Source of the DNA: Luteimonas sp. FCS-9
Lineage (GTDB): Bacteria; Pseudomonadota; Gammaproteobacteria; Xanthomonadales; Xanthomonadaceae
Length of the DNA stretch: 64,000 nt
Reading direction: 5' to 3'
Assembly (NCBI RefSeq): GCF_001014645.1
Contig: NZ_LASZ01000001.1
Location: forward strand, 186,001 to 250,000
Of this stretch, positions 35,285-43,847 are shown piece by piece (the first letter of the stretch is position 1; every line of letters begins with the position of its first letter). The notes beneath the pieces are model-generated. The model did not search any database. It saw only the letters and a program-made list of their open reading frames with translations, and was not told the DNA's origin. The translations under genes were made by a program, and so were the position numbers.

Positions 35285-35998
35285 CTAGGCGCCCGGGCGC
35301 GGAAGCGCGTCGATCCAGGCCGGGTCGAGCGCGAGCGCGGCGGCGTCCGGGCCGCCGCCATCGCCGCCATCGCCGACGAACGGCAGCACGCCCAGGCACG
35401 GCGCCGGCAGCGCCGCCTCGAGCAGGCCGATGTAGTCCTCGACGCGCGAGAAGCCAGGATCGATGCGATTGCCGACCCAGCCGGCCAGGCGGCAGCCGTC
35501 GGCCGCGATCGCGCGCGCGGTGAGCCGCGCGTGGCTCAGGCAGCCGAGCCGGAGTCCGACCACGAGCACGACCGCGCCGCCCAGCCGCCGCGCCAGGTCC
35601 GCGTGTTCCAGGCCGTCGGCCAGCGGTGCGTCCCAGCCGCCGGCGCCCTCGACCAGCACCACGTCGGCGGCCGACGCCAGCCGCGCATGCGCTGCGTGCA
35701 GCGCCGCGACGTCGACGACCACGCCGGCAGCGCGCGCGGCCAGCGTCGGCGCCGTCGCCTCGGGCAGCGCGACCGGGTTGACGTCGGCGTAGTCCGGACG
35801 GGGCCGGCTGGCGGCCTGCAGCGCCAGCGCGTCGGTGTTGCGCCAGCCGCCGTCCTGCCAGTCGCAGCCGCTGGCGACCGGCTTCATGCCGATCGCGCGC
35901 CGGCCGTCCGCGCGCAGCGCATGCAGCAGCGCCACGCTGGCGTGAGTCTTGCCGATGCCGGTGTCGGTGCCGGTGACCAGGAACGTCCGCGCGCTCAT
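35285..35998 (-). CDS. bioD: Dethiobiotin synthetase
   Basis: 237 residues from ATG 35998. The P-loop TGTDTGIGKTHAS starts the protein, as in all BioD proteins. KPVASG (substrate contact) and VEGAGGWDAPL are both conserved. It converts 7,8-diaminopelargonate plus CO2 and ATP to dethiobiotin. It stands alone here; no other bio gene is in the window. GCCTAGGC palindromes at 35271 and 35283 follow its stop and may end the transcript. Confidence 0.95.
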   Translation of the reverse strand: MSARTFLVTGTDTGIGKTHASVALLHALRADGRRAIGMKPVASGCDWQDGGWRNTDALALQAASRPRPDYADVNPVALPEATAPTLAARAAGVVVDVAALHAAHARLASAADVVLVEGAGGWDAPLADGLEHADLARRLGGAVVLVVGLRLGCLSHARLTARAIAADGCRLAGWVGNRIDPGFSRVEDYIGLLEAALPAPCLGVLPFVGDGGDGGGPDAAALALDPAWIDALPRPGA

Positions 35999-36070
35999 GC
36001 CGGCGCGCCCTTCGGGCCCCTCGGACCGACGCGGCCGGGCGGGCGCGACCCCGCTGCTACACTGCGCGAC

Positions 36071-36553
36071 ATGTTCACCTCCACACCTCTGAGCGGCAGC
36101 AAGGCCGACCAGTATGCCGCGCTCGCGGCGCAGGCTCGCGCCCTGCTCGACGGCGAGTCCGACCCGATCGCCAACGCCGCGAACCTCTCGGCGCTGGTCT
36201 ACCACGCGCTGCCCGACCTCAACTGGGTCGGCTTCTATCTCTACGACGGCACTGAGCTGGTCGTCGGTCCGTTCCAGGGCCTGCCGGCCTGCGTGCGCAT
36301 CCCGCTCGACAAGGGCGTGTGCGGGGCCGCCGCGCGCACCCGCCGGACTCAGCGCATCGACGACGTGCACGCGTTCCCGGGCCACATCGCCTGCGATGCC
36401 GCGTCGCGCTCGGAACTCGTCGTGCCGCTGGCCGACGGCGACCGCCTGATCGGCGTCTTCGACCTCGACAGCCCGCTGCCGGCACGCTTCGACGCCGACG
36501 ACCAGGCCGGACTGGAGACGCTGGCGCAGCTCTACGTCGAGCACGCACGGTGA
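36071..36553 (+). CDS. Free methionine-(R)-sulfoxide reductase (GAF type)
   Basis: 160 residues from ATG 36071. A single GAF domain of the fRMsr/YebR group: NLSALVYHALPDLNWVGFYLYDG, GPFQGLPACVRIPLDKGVCGAAA and HIACDAASRSELVVPL. The three cysteines of the catalytic relay are present. It reduces free methionine-R-sulfoxide using thioredoxin. Together with msrPQ at the window start it widens the sulfoxide repair set. The next gene overlaps by 4 bp (GTGA). Confidence 0.94.
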   Translation: MFTSTPLSGSKADQYAALAAQARALLDGESDPIANAANLSALVYHALPDLNWVGFYLYDGTELVVGPFQGLPACVRIPLDKGVCGAAARTRRTQRIDDVHAFPGHIACDAASRSELVVPLADGDRLIGVFDLDSPLPARFDADDQAGLETLAQLYVEHAR

Positions 36554-36909
36554 CGACGCCGCGGCTGCGCAACATCGGCCCCCGCTCCGCCGCCTGGCTG
36601 CGCCAGGTGGGGTTGCGCACGCGCGAGGACCTCGCGGCAGCCGGCGCGGTCGAGGCCTTCGTGCGCGTGCGCCGGGCCGGGTTCCGGCCCAGCCTCAACC
36701 TGCTCTACTCGATCGAGGGCGCGCTGCTCGACTGCCACTGGCAGGACGTGCCCGAGGCGCGGCGCCTGCAATTGACCGAGGCCGCCGAGGCGGCGACCGC
36801 GCAGTTGCCCGACCCGCGCGCGCGGACCGCAGCCGGCCCGGTCACGACGACCGTGCACGCCGCCGCGGGGACCGGCGACGCCGCCACGCCCGACGATTCC
36901 GGGCGCTGA
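36550..36909 (+). CDS. TfoX C-terminal-domain protein
   Basis: 119 residues from GTG 36550, overlapping the previous stop as GTGA. The TfoX_C helix-hairpin-helix pattern is clear: LRNIGPRSAAWLRQVGLRTREDLAAAGAVEAFVRVRRAG, then LNLLYSIEGALLDCHW. It lacks the N-terminal TfoX/Sxy domain, so it is not a full competence regulator. A low-complexity tail ends the protein. Coupling to the fRMsr gene suggests co-expression. Confidence 0.88.
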   Translation: MTTPRLRNIGPRSAAWLRQVGLRTREDLAAAGAVEAFVRVRRAGFRPSLNLLYSIEGALLDCHWQDVPEARRLQLTEAAEAATAQLPDPRARTAAGPVTTTVHAAAGTGDAATPDDSGR

Positions 36910-36969
36910 GCGCGCCTGTCGCGCCGCGGCGACGAGCGCCGTCCGTGCCGGACGCTGGCGTACAATCGC

Positions 36970-37170
36970 GCCTGCTTCGCGGTGACCCGGCCTGCCCGGG
37001 TTGAAACGGGAAGCCGGTGACGGGCGCCGCGATGCGGGCCCCATTCCGGCACTGCCCCCGCAACGGTAAGCGTGTCCAAGCGTCGCCTCTCGCCACTGTG
37101 CCGTGCACGGGAAGGCGCGGCGCCGGGCCGGAAGGCCCACGCGCGAGTCCGGAGACCGGCCACGGAGTTC
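36970..37170 (+). ncRNA. Cobalamin (adenosylcobalamin/B12) riboswitch
   Basis: Conserved blocks appear in the right order: GGTTGAAACGGGAAGCCGGTG at about 36999, CTGCCCCCGCAACGGTAAG at about 37052, and the B12 box GCGAGTCCGGAGACCGGCC at 37143-37161. A TACAAT -10 element lies at 36961. A hairpin GCGATGC/GCATCGC (37180-37198) right after the aptamer may be the regulatory switch, and btuB starts at 37314. High cobalamin should lower btuB expression. Boundaries are approximate. Confidence 0.95.
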
Positions 37171-37313
37171 CACCTGATTGCGATGCGGCGGGCATCGCGG
37201 CGACGTTCCGGGCGCGTCCGCGCCTGGACGACGGCCCGTGCGTGCCCGCTCCCGCGATCCTCGCCCGCCAGACCGTCGCCGCGCGCCCGATGCGCGCGCG
37301 CAAGGAGACCGCA

Positions 37314-39179
37314 ATGCCGTTCCGCACCCTGACCGTGGCGATCGCCACCGCCCTCGTCGCGCCATCCGCGCTCGCCGCGCCCGCGCCCGGCGAGCTCGAC
37401 GCCGTGCTCGTCACCGCCGACCGCGTCGAGACGAAGCTCGCCGACACGCTCGTGCCGGCGCAGGTCATCGACCGCGCCCAGATCGAGCGCAGCCAGGCGC
37501 GCGACCTGCCCGAACTGCTGCGCGGCCGCGCCGGCATCCAGATCGCCAACCAGGGCGGGCCGGGCAAGCTGACCTCGATCTTCATGCGCGGCAGCGAGTC
37601 GGACCACGTGCTGGTGCTGGTCGACGGCGTGCGCATCGGCTCGGCGACCGCGGGGCTGGCGGCGATCCAGGACCTGCCGGTCGACCAGATCGAGCGCGTG
37701 GAGATCGTCCGCGGCCCGCGCTCGGGCCTGTACGGCTCGGACGCGATCGGCGGCGTGATCCAGATCTTCACCCGCCGGCACGAGGGCGCGATCGTCCCGC
37801 ACGCGCGCATCGGCGCCGGCAGCCATGGCCTGCGCGAAGCCAGCGCCGGCATCGGCGGACGCCGCGGCCGCGGCTGGTTCGGGGTCGACGCGGCGTTCCA
37901 GCGCACCGACGGCATCGACGCCTGCCGGGGCTCGGAGGCGCTGTTCCAGGGCTGCTACGTCGACGAACCCGACCGCGACGGCTACCGCAACCGCTCGCTG
38001 AACCTGCGCGCCGGCGTCGAGCTGGCCGAGGGCCTGACACTGGAGGGCCACGCGCTGCGCGCCGATGCGTTCACCCAGTACGACGGCAGCGCGTTCGGCG
38101 GCAACGAGGCCGACGTCGTGCAGCAGGTCGCCGGCGGCACGCTGGTGTACGCGCCGTCGGACGCGGTCGCGCTGACCGTGCGGGTCGGCCGCAACGACGA
38201 CCGGGCGACGAACCATTTCCGCGACGCCGGCACCGGCGTGCGCACCGACGTCAGCCGCTTCGACACCCGCCGCGACACCGCCTCGGTGCAGGCCGACTTC
38301 GGCCTCGCGCCGGCGCAGCGCCTGTCGATGGGCCTGGATTGGATGTCCGACGAGATCGACAGCACGACCGGCTACGCGGCGACCTCGCGCGGCAACCTCG
38401 CGGTGTTCTCCGCCTACGCGGCCCGCTTCGGCGCGCACCTCGTCGAGGCCGGCGTGCGCCACGACGACAACGAACAGTTCGGCGGCCACACCACCGGCAG
38501 CCTGGGCTGGGGCCTGGATCTGGCCCACGGCCTGCGACTCAACGCGAGCGCGGCGACCAGCTTCAAGGCGCCGACGTTCAACGACCTGTACTACCCGTTC
38601 GGCAGCGGCAACCCCGACCTCGACCCCGAGCGCGCGAAGACCGCCAACCTGGGACTGGCGCAGGCCGGCGGGGCGTGGCGCTGGTCGTTCGACGTCTTCG
38701 AAAGCCGCGTCGACGACCTGATCGTGCTCGACAGCGCCTGGGTGCCGGCCAACATCCAGCAGGCGCGCATCCGCGGTGCCGAGCTGACGTTCGCGACGAC
38801 GCTGGCCGGCTGGGACCTGTCCACCGAGCTGAGCCACGTCGACCCGCGCGACCGCAGCGGCGGCGCCAACGACGGCCGCATGCTCGCCCGCCGCGCGCGC
38901 AACAGCGGGCGGCTCGACGTCGACCGCAGCTTCGGCGCCGTGCGCGTCGGCACCACGCTGCGCGCGGCCGGCGGCCGCTTCGACGACGCGGCGAACACGA
39001 CCCGGCTCGCCGGGCACGGCACGGTGGACCTGCGCGCGGCGTGGACGTTCGCGGCCGACTGGACGCTCGAGGCGCGGGCCACCAACCTGCTCGACAAGGA
39101 CTACGAGACGGCCGCGTGGTATCGCCAGCCCGGCCGCGAGTACGGCCTGGCCCTGCGCTGGCAGCCGACGGCCCGCTGA
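37314..39179 (+). CDS. btuB: TonB-dependent cobalamin receptor
   Basis: 621 residues from ATG 37314, with AAGGAG 6 nt upstream. A signal peptide (about 1-22) is followed by a TonB box (DAVLVTADRVETK), a plug domain with LRGRAGIQIANQGGPGKLTSIFMRGSESDHVLVLVDGVRI, and a 22-strand barrel ending YGLALRWQ. LLDKDYETA.Y.QPGREY is typical of BtuB. Control by the upstream riboswitch confirms vitamin B12 transport. No cobalamin synthesis or salvage gene is adjacent. The tail after the last strand (QPTAR) lacks the usual terminal aromatic. Confidence 0.95.
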   Translation: MPFRTLTVAIATALVAPSALAAPAPGELDAVLVTADRVETKLADTLVPAQVIDRAQIERSQARDLPELLRGRAGIQIANQGGPGKLTSIFMRGSESDHVLVLVDGVRIGSATAGLAAIQDLPVDQIERVEIVRGPRSGLYGSDAIGGVIQIFTRRHEGAIVPHARIGAGSHGLREASAGIGGRRGRGWFGVDAAFQRTDGIDACRGSEALFQGCYVDEPDRDGYRNRSLNLRAGVELAEGLTLEGHALRADAFTQYDGSAFGGNEADVVQQVAGGTLVYAPSDAVALTVRVGRNDDRATNHFRDAGTGVRTDVSRFDTRRDTASVQADFGLAPAQRLSMGLDWMSDEIDSTTGYAATSRGNLAVFSAYAARFGAHLVEAGVRHDDNEQFGGHTTGSLGWGLDLAHGLRLNASAATSFKAPTFNDLYYPFGSGNPDLDPERAKTANLGLAQAGGAWRWSFDVFESRVDDLIVLDSAWVPANIQQARIRGAELTFATTLAGWDLSTELSHVDPRDRSGGANDGRMLARRARNSGRLDVDRSFGAVRVGTTLRAAGGRFDDAANTTRLAGHGTVDLRAAWTFAADWTLEARATNLLDKDYETAAWYRQPGREYGLALRWQPTAR

Positions 39180-39318
39180 GCCGCGGCACGCCGGGCGCCC
39201 TGCGTGCCTGTCCCGGCCCGCGCGCCGGCGGGCGACCGGACCCGCGCGCCTGGCCGATCGCCGCGGCGTCGACCACACTGGGCCCGGCTGCAAGCCGTCA
39301 TCGCGGGAGGGACTGGGC

Positions 39319-39948
39319 ATGCGGGTGTTCGTCATCGGTGCATCGGGGGGCGTGGGCGCCCGGGTCGTCGCCCAGGCGGTGGCGCGGGGACATCGCGTCA
39401 CCGCGCAGAGCCGCACTGCGGGCCGGATCCGCGCCGTGCCGGGCGTCGACGTCGCCGCCGGCCGGCCCGACGACGCGCGGTTCCTGGCCGCGCGGATGCG
39501 CGGGCACGAGGCCGTGGTGATGAGCCTGGGCGTCGACCGGCGGGGCCCGACGACGCTGTTCTCCGATGCCACGCGCGCGACGATCGCCGCGATGCGGGAG
39601 ACCGGCGTGCGGCGTCTGGTCGCGATCACCGGCGTCGGCGCGGGCGACACGCGCGGACACGGCGGCTGGTTCTACAACCGCATCGTGTTTCCGTTCGTCA
39701 CCCGCCATCGGTATGCCGACAAGGACCGGCAGGAAGCGCTGATCGAACGGGCCGACCTCGACTGGACGCTCGTGCGGCCCGCGCCGTTCGCCGCACGTCC
39801 CGGACGCGGGGCATGGCAGGCGGTGCTGGAGGTGCCCCACGACCTGCAGCTCAGGGCCGTGACCCGGGACGAGGTCGCCGCGTTCGTCGTCGAATGCCTG
39901 GAGACCGGCGGCTTCCTGCGGTGCAGACCGTTCATCGGCCGAAGCTGA
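39319..39948 (+). CDS. NAD(P)-binding atypical SDR (NmrA/YwnB-like)
   Basis: 209 residues. The Rossmann start is MRVFVIGASGGVGARVVAQAVARGH. Later VRRLVAITGVGAGDTRGHGG and LDWTLVRPAPF match NAD(P)H-binding reductases related to flavin reductase and TrkA-like folds. The YxxxK pair of classical SDR enzymes is replaced by YADKDRQEAL. Substrate unknown. It is preceded by a short gene-free stretch with a GGCACGC/GCGTGCC hairpin (39185-39208) after btuB. Confidence 0.85.
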   Translation: MRVFVIGASGGVGARVVAQAVARGHRVTAQSRTAGRIRAVPGVDVAAGRPDDARFLAARMRGHEAVVMSLGVDRRGPTTLFSDATRATIAAMRETGVRRLVAITGVGAGDTRGHGGWFYNRIVFPFVTRHRYADKDRQEALIERADLDWTLVRPAPFAARPGRGAWQAVLEVPHDLQLRAVTRDEVAAFVVECLETGGFLRCRPFIGRS

Positions 39949-40035
39949 CCGATCCCTGCGCGCCTGGCGGCGCACGACGCCGGACGCGGCGGTTCTGCCG
40001 GCGGCCGTCCGTACATCCACGCGATGCTCCGCGCC

Positions 40036-40053
40036 AATTGGTCACACCAATAT
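40036..40053. promoter_or_regulatory. LldR operator 1
   Basis: ATTGGT-CAC-ACCAAT (40037-40051) is a perfect inverted repeat that matches the LldR/PdhR consensus of GntR-FCD regulators. It lies upstream of the predicted lldP promoter. Confidence 0.85.
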
Positions 40054-40074
40054 GCGCCTAGTACTTTGGTCTCG

Positions 40075-40104
40075 TTGACCATCGCCTGGCTCAAGGGGTT
40101 AAAT
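40075..40104 (+). promoter_or_regulatory. Predicted lldP promoter
   Basis: TTGACC (40075-40080) and TTAAAT (40099-40104) are spaced by 18 bp, between the two LldR operators. A third inverted repeat, TGGTC-TCGTT-GACCA (40067-40081), overlaps the -35 element. Confidence 0.6.
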
Positions 40105-40132
40105 CGCCGCGCTCCGGTCAATCATTCCAGAC

Positions 40133-40147
40133 AATGGTATGACCAAT
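40133..40147. promoter_or_regulatory. LldR operator 2
   Basis: AATGGT-ATG-ACCAAT is a near-perfect inverted repeat of the same type, 96 bp downstream of operator 1 and about 30-45 bp after the -10 element. Paired operators flanking a promoter are also seen at E. coli lldPRD, where LldR acts on both. Confidence 0.82.
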
Positions 40148-40194
40148 TTCCGAAGATCCGCCGGATGCGGGTCTGCCCCTCACCGGGAGTGCGC

Positions 40195-41883
40195 ATGCAA
40201 CAGGCCTGGCCGCAGATCTACGATCCTGCCGGCAATCTGTGGATCTCCAGTGCGATCGCACTGATCCCGATCGCCTTCTTCTTCTTCGCGTTGGTCGTCG
40301 CGCGGCTCAAGGGCTGGCTGGCCGGCACGCTGACTGTCGCGCTGGCGCTCGGCGTCGCGCTGCTGTTCTACCGCATGCCGGTCGACCGGGCGTTCGCGTC
40401 GGCGGCCTACGGCTTCATGTACGGCCTGTGGCCGATCGCGTGGATCATCATCGGCGCGGTGTTCGTCTACAAGGTCTCGGTCAAGACCGGCCAGTTCGAC
40501 ATCATCCGCGCCTCGATCCTGTCGGTGACCCCGGACCAGCGACTGCAGATGCTGCTGGTCGGCTTCGCGTTCGGCGCGTTCCTCGAGGGCGCGGCCGGCT
40601 TCGGCGCGCCGGTGGCGATCACCGCGGCGCTGCTGGTCGGGCTGGGCTTCAAGCCGCTGTACGCGGCCGGCCTGTGCCTGATCGCCAACACCGCCCCGGT
40701 CGCGTTCGGCGCGATGGGCATCCCGATCATCGTCGCCGGCCAGGTCACCGGGCTGGAGGCGTTCGAGATCGGCCAGATGGCGGGCCGTCAGCTCCCGTTC
40801 CTGACGATCGTCGTGCTGTTCTGGGTCATGGCGATCATGGACGGCTGGCGCGGCGTCCGCGAGACCTGGCCGGCGGTGCTGGTGGGCGGCGGTTCGTTCG
40901 CGATCGTGCAGTTCCTGACCTCGAACTACATCGGCCCCGAACTGCCGGACATCACCTCGGCGATCGCCTCGCTGGTGTGCCTGACGCTGTTCCTGCGCGT
41001 CTGGCAGCCGCGCCGCATCTTCCGCTTCGCACCCGACGCCGCGGACGCCGCACCGGCGGTCCCCGCCGGCACGGCAGCGGCGGTGCCGACGGATGCCGCG
41101 CGGCACTCGCCCGGCGCGATCGTCAAGGCCTGGTCGCCGTTCATCGTGCTGACCGCGATGGTGTCGATCTGGAGCGTCAAGCCGTTCAAGGCGCTGTTCG
41201 CGCCCGGCGGCGCGCTGGAGAGCTGGGTGCTCGCGGTGCCGGTGCCGTTCCTGCACCGGCTGGTCGACAAGACCCCGCCGATCGCCCCCGAGCCCCTGCC
41301 CTTTGACGCGATCTACCGCTTCGACTGGTTCTCGGCCACCGGCACGGCGATCCTGTTCGCGGCGCTGGTGTCGATCGTACTGCTGCGCATGCGCCCGGCG
41401 CAGGCGCTGTCGACGTTCGGCGAGACGCTGCGCGAACTGCGCACGCCGATCTACTCGATCGGCATGGTGCTGGCGTTCGCGTTCGTCGCCAACTATTCGG
41501 GGTTGTCGGCGACGCTGGCGCTCGCGCTGGCCCACACCGGCGACGCCTTCACGTTCTTCTCGCCGTTCCTGGGCTGGCTGGGCGTGTTCCTGACCGGCTC
41601 GGACACCTCGGCCAACGCGCTGTTCGCCGCGCTGCAGGCCAATACCGCGCAGCAGATCGGCGTGCCCGAGGTGCTGCTGGTCGCGGCCAACACCACCGGC
41701 GGAGTGACCGGCAAGATGATCTCGCCGCAGTCGATCGCGATCGCCTGCGCCGCGGTCGGCCTGGCCGGGCGCGAGTCGGACCTGTTCCGCTTCACCGTCA
41801 AGCACAGCCTGATCTTCGCGGCGATGGTCGGCCTCATCACCACGCTGCAGGCGCACGTGCTGACATGGATGATTCCCGGATGA
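40195..41883 (+). CDS. lldP: L-lactate permease
   Basis: 562 residues from ATG 40195, with GGGAG 5 nt upstream. A polytopic LctP-family transporter (about 12-14 helices) with the signature [24 protein letters not shown]. The end has [17 protein letters not shown] and [18 protein letters not shown]. It imports lactate or glycolate with protons. First gene of the lactate operon; the lldR start overlaps its stop by 4 bp. Confidence 0.95.
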   Translation: MQQAWPQIYDPAGNLWISSAIALIPIAFFFFALVVARLKGWLAGTLTVALALGVALLFYRMPVDRAFASAAYGFMYGLWPIAWIIIGAVFVYKVSVKTGQFDIIRASILSVTPDQRLQMLLVGFAFGAFLEGAAGFGAPVAITAALLVGLGFKPLYAAGLCLIANTAPVAFGAMGIPIIVAGQVTGLEAFEIGQMAGRQLPFLTIVVLFWVMAIMDGWRGVRETWPAVLVGGGSFAIVQFLTSNYIGPELPDITSAIASLVCLTLFLRVWQPRRIFRFAPDAADAAPAVPAGTAAAVPTDAARHSPGAIVKAWSPFIVLTAMVSIWSVKPFKALFAPGGALESWVLAVPVPFLHRLVDKTPPIAPEPLPFDAIYRFDWFSATGTAILFAALVSIVLLRMRPAQALSTFGETLRELRTPIYSIGMVLAFAFVANYSGLSATLALALAHTGDAFTFFSPFLGWLGVFLTGSDTSANALFAALQANTAQQIGVPEVLLVAANTTGGVTGKMISPQSIAIACAAVGLAGRESDLFRFTVKHSLIFAAMVGLITTLQAHVLTWMIPG

Positions 41884-42683
41884 GCGCGCCCTCCCCGGCC
41901 ACCCGTCCCGAAACCATCGGCGCACGCCGTCCGCGCCTGTCCGACCAGGTCGCCGAGCGCGTGCTGGCGCTGATCGACGAGCGCGGCCTGCGCGCCGGCG
42001 ACCGGCTGCCGGCCGAGCGCGCGCTCGCGCTCGAGCTGGGCGTGTCGCGTACCGTGCTGCGCGAGGCGATCGCGCAGCTGGCCAGCCAGGGCGTGCTGCA
42101 TGCGCGCCAGGGCGGCGGCACCTACCTGTGCGCGCGCGACGCCGCGGCGCCGCGGGTGGTCGAGCCGCTGCAGCCGTTCGTCAGCGTGTTCCGCAGCGAT
42201 CCGGAGTACCGCTACGACGTGCTCGAGATCCGGCACGGGCTGGAAGGCATGGCCGCGTGGCATGCCGCGCTGCGCGCCACCGACGACGACCGCGCCCGCA
42301 TCGCCGGCGCGTTCGACGCGATGATGGCCGTGCACGGCCACGACGATCCGGCCGGCGAGGCGCGCGCCGACGCCGCGTTCCACCTGTCGATCGCCGAGGC
42401 CTCGCACAATCTGGTGCTGCTGCAGGTCATGCGCGGCTTGTTCGACCTGCTGCAGACCAACATCTCGCAGAGCCGCGAGAAGCTCTACCTGTCGCCGCGC
42501 ACGTTCGAGCCGCTGTCGGTGCAGCACCGGGAAATGCGCGACGCCGTGCTGTCGGGCGATCCCGAGCGGGCCCGCGCCGCCGCCCACGCCCACCTGGAGT
42601 TCGTGCACACCTCGCTGCGCGAGCTCGACGAGAACGAGGCGCGCCGCACCCGCGCCTCGCGCCTGCCGCCGTCGCACAGCTGA
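41880..42683 (+). CDS. lldR: Lactate-responsive GntR/FCD regulator
   Basis: 267 residues. The N-terminal GntR winged helix reads [54 protein letters not shown]. The FCD ligand domain follows ([16 protein letters not shown]...[18 protein letters not shown]). The two operators upstream of lldP match this regulator's class. It is expected to repress the operon without L-lactate and to release or activate it with lactate. It overlaps lldP and precedes lldD by 11 bp. Confidence 0.94.
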   Translation: MSAPSPATRPETIGARRPRLSDQVAERVLALIDERGLRAGDRLPAERALALELGVSRTVLREAIAQLASQGVLHARQGGGTYLCARDAAAPRVVEPLQPFVSVFRSDPEYRYDVLEIRHGLEGMAAWHAALRATDDDRARIAGAFDAMMAVHGHDDPAGEARADAAFHLSIAEASHNLVLLQVMRGLFDLLQTNISQSREKLYLSPRTFEPLSVQHREMRDAVLSGDPERARAAAHAHLEFVHTSLRELDENEARRTRASRLPPSHS

Positions 42684-42694
42684 AAGCCCCCGCC

Positions 42695-43837
42695 ATGATC
42701 ATCTCCGCCTCGACCGACTACCGCGCCGCCGCCCGGCGGCGGCTGCCGCCGTTCCTGTTCCACTACATCGACGGCGGCGCCTACGCCGAGCAGACCCTGC
42801 GCCGCAACGTCGCCGACCTGGAGGGCATCGCGCTGCGCCAGCGCGTGCTGCGCGACATGGCCGAGCTGGACCTGTCGACCGAGCTGTTCGGCGAGCGGCT
42901 GGCCTTCCCCGCAGCGCTGGCGCCGGTGGGGCTGACCGGCATGTACGCGCGCCGCGGCGAGGTGCAGGCCGCCCGCGCGGCGGCCGCGCGCGGCATCCCG
43001 TTCACGCTCTCGACGGTCTCGGTGTGCGCGATCGAGGAGGTCGCGCCGGCGATCGACCGGCCGATGTGGTTCCAGCTGTACGTGCTGCGCGACCGCGGCT
43101 TCATGCGCGCCGCGCTCGAACGCGCGCGGGCGGCCGGCTGCACCACGCTGGTGTTCACCGTCGACATGCCCACGCCCGGCGCGCGCTACCGCGACGCGCA
43201 CTCGGGCATGAGCGGTCCCAACGCGGCGCTGCGGCGCCTGTGGCAGGCCGCCACGCATCCGGGCTGGGCCTGGGACGTCGGCCTGCACGGGCGGCCGCAC
43301 GACCTGGGCAACATTTCCGCCTACCGCGGCGCGCCGACCGGGCTGGCCGACTACATCGGCTGGCTGGGCGCGAACTTCGACCCGTCGATCTCGTGGAAGG
43401 ACCTGGAGTGGATTCGGGCGTTCTGGACCGGGCCGATGGTCATCAAGGGCATCCTCGACCCGGACGACGCCCGCGACGCGGTGCGCTTCGGCGCCGACGG
43501 CATCGTGGTCTCCAACCACGGCGGGCGCCAGCTCGACGGCGTGCTGTCGACCGCGCACGCGCTGCCGGCGATCGCCGACGCGGTGGGCGGGTCGCTCAAG
43601 ATCCTCGCCGACTCGGGCGTGCGCAACGGCCTGGACATCGTGCGGATGCTGGCGCTGGGCGCCGACGCGGTGCTGCTCGGCCGTGCGTTCGTCTACGCCC
43701 TGGCCGCGGCCGGCCAGTCGGGGGTCGAGCACCTGCTCGACCTGCTGCAGAAGGAGATGCGCGTGGCGATGACGCTGACCGGCTCGCGCACGATCGCTGC
43801 GATCGGCCGCGACGCGCTGGTCGCGCCGCCGCGATGA
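42695..43837 (+). CDS. lldD: L-lactate dehydrogenase (quinone), FMN-dependent
   Basis: 380 residues from ATG 42695. Flavin oxidase family barrel: [41 protein letters not shown], the active-site region [11 protein letters not shown] with the catalytic His and Arg, and a final FMN loop ([24 protein letters not shown]). It oxidises L-lactate to pyruvate and feeds the quinone pool. Third gene of the operon. Confidence 0.95.
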   Translation: MIISASTDYRAAARRRLPPFLFHYIDGGAYAEQTLRRNVADLEGIALRQRVLRDMAELDLSTELFGERLAFPAALAPVGLTGMYARRGEVQAARAAAARGIPFTLSTVSVCAIEEVAPAIDRPMWFQLYVLRDRGFMRAALERARAAGCTTLVFTVDMPTPGARYRDAHSGMSGPNAALRRLWQAATHPGWAWDVGLHGRPHDLGNISAYRGAPTGLADYIGWLGANFDPSISWKDLEWIRAFWTGPMVIKGILDPDDARDAVRFGADGIVVSNHGGRQLDGVLSTAHALPAIADAVGGSLKILADSGVRNGLDIVRMLALGADAVLLGRAFVYALAAAGQSGVEHLLDLLQKEMRVAMTLTGSRTIAAIGRDALVAPPR

Positions 43838-43847
43838 GGACGTTGCG

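Noticed and set aside
35157-35288. 43-codon ORF divergent from the efflux operon
   Set aside because: No recognisable sequence, no convincing ribosome site; it overlaps the bioD end. Not a TetR gene.
36705-39650. 981-codon minus-strand open frame antisense to btuB
   Set aside because: It crosses the riboswitch and btuB on the opposite strand and has no homology.
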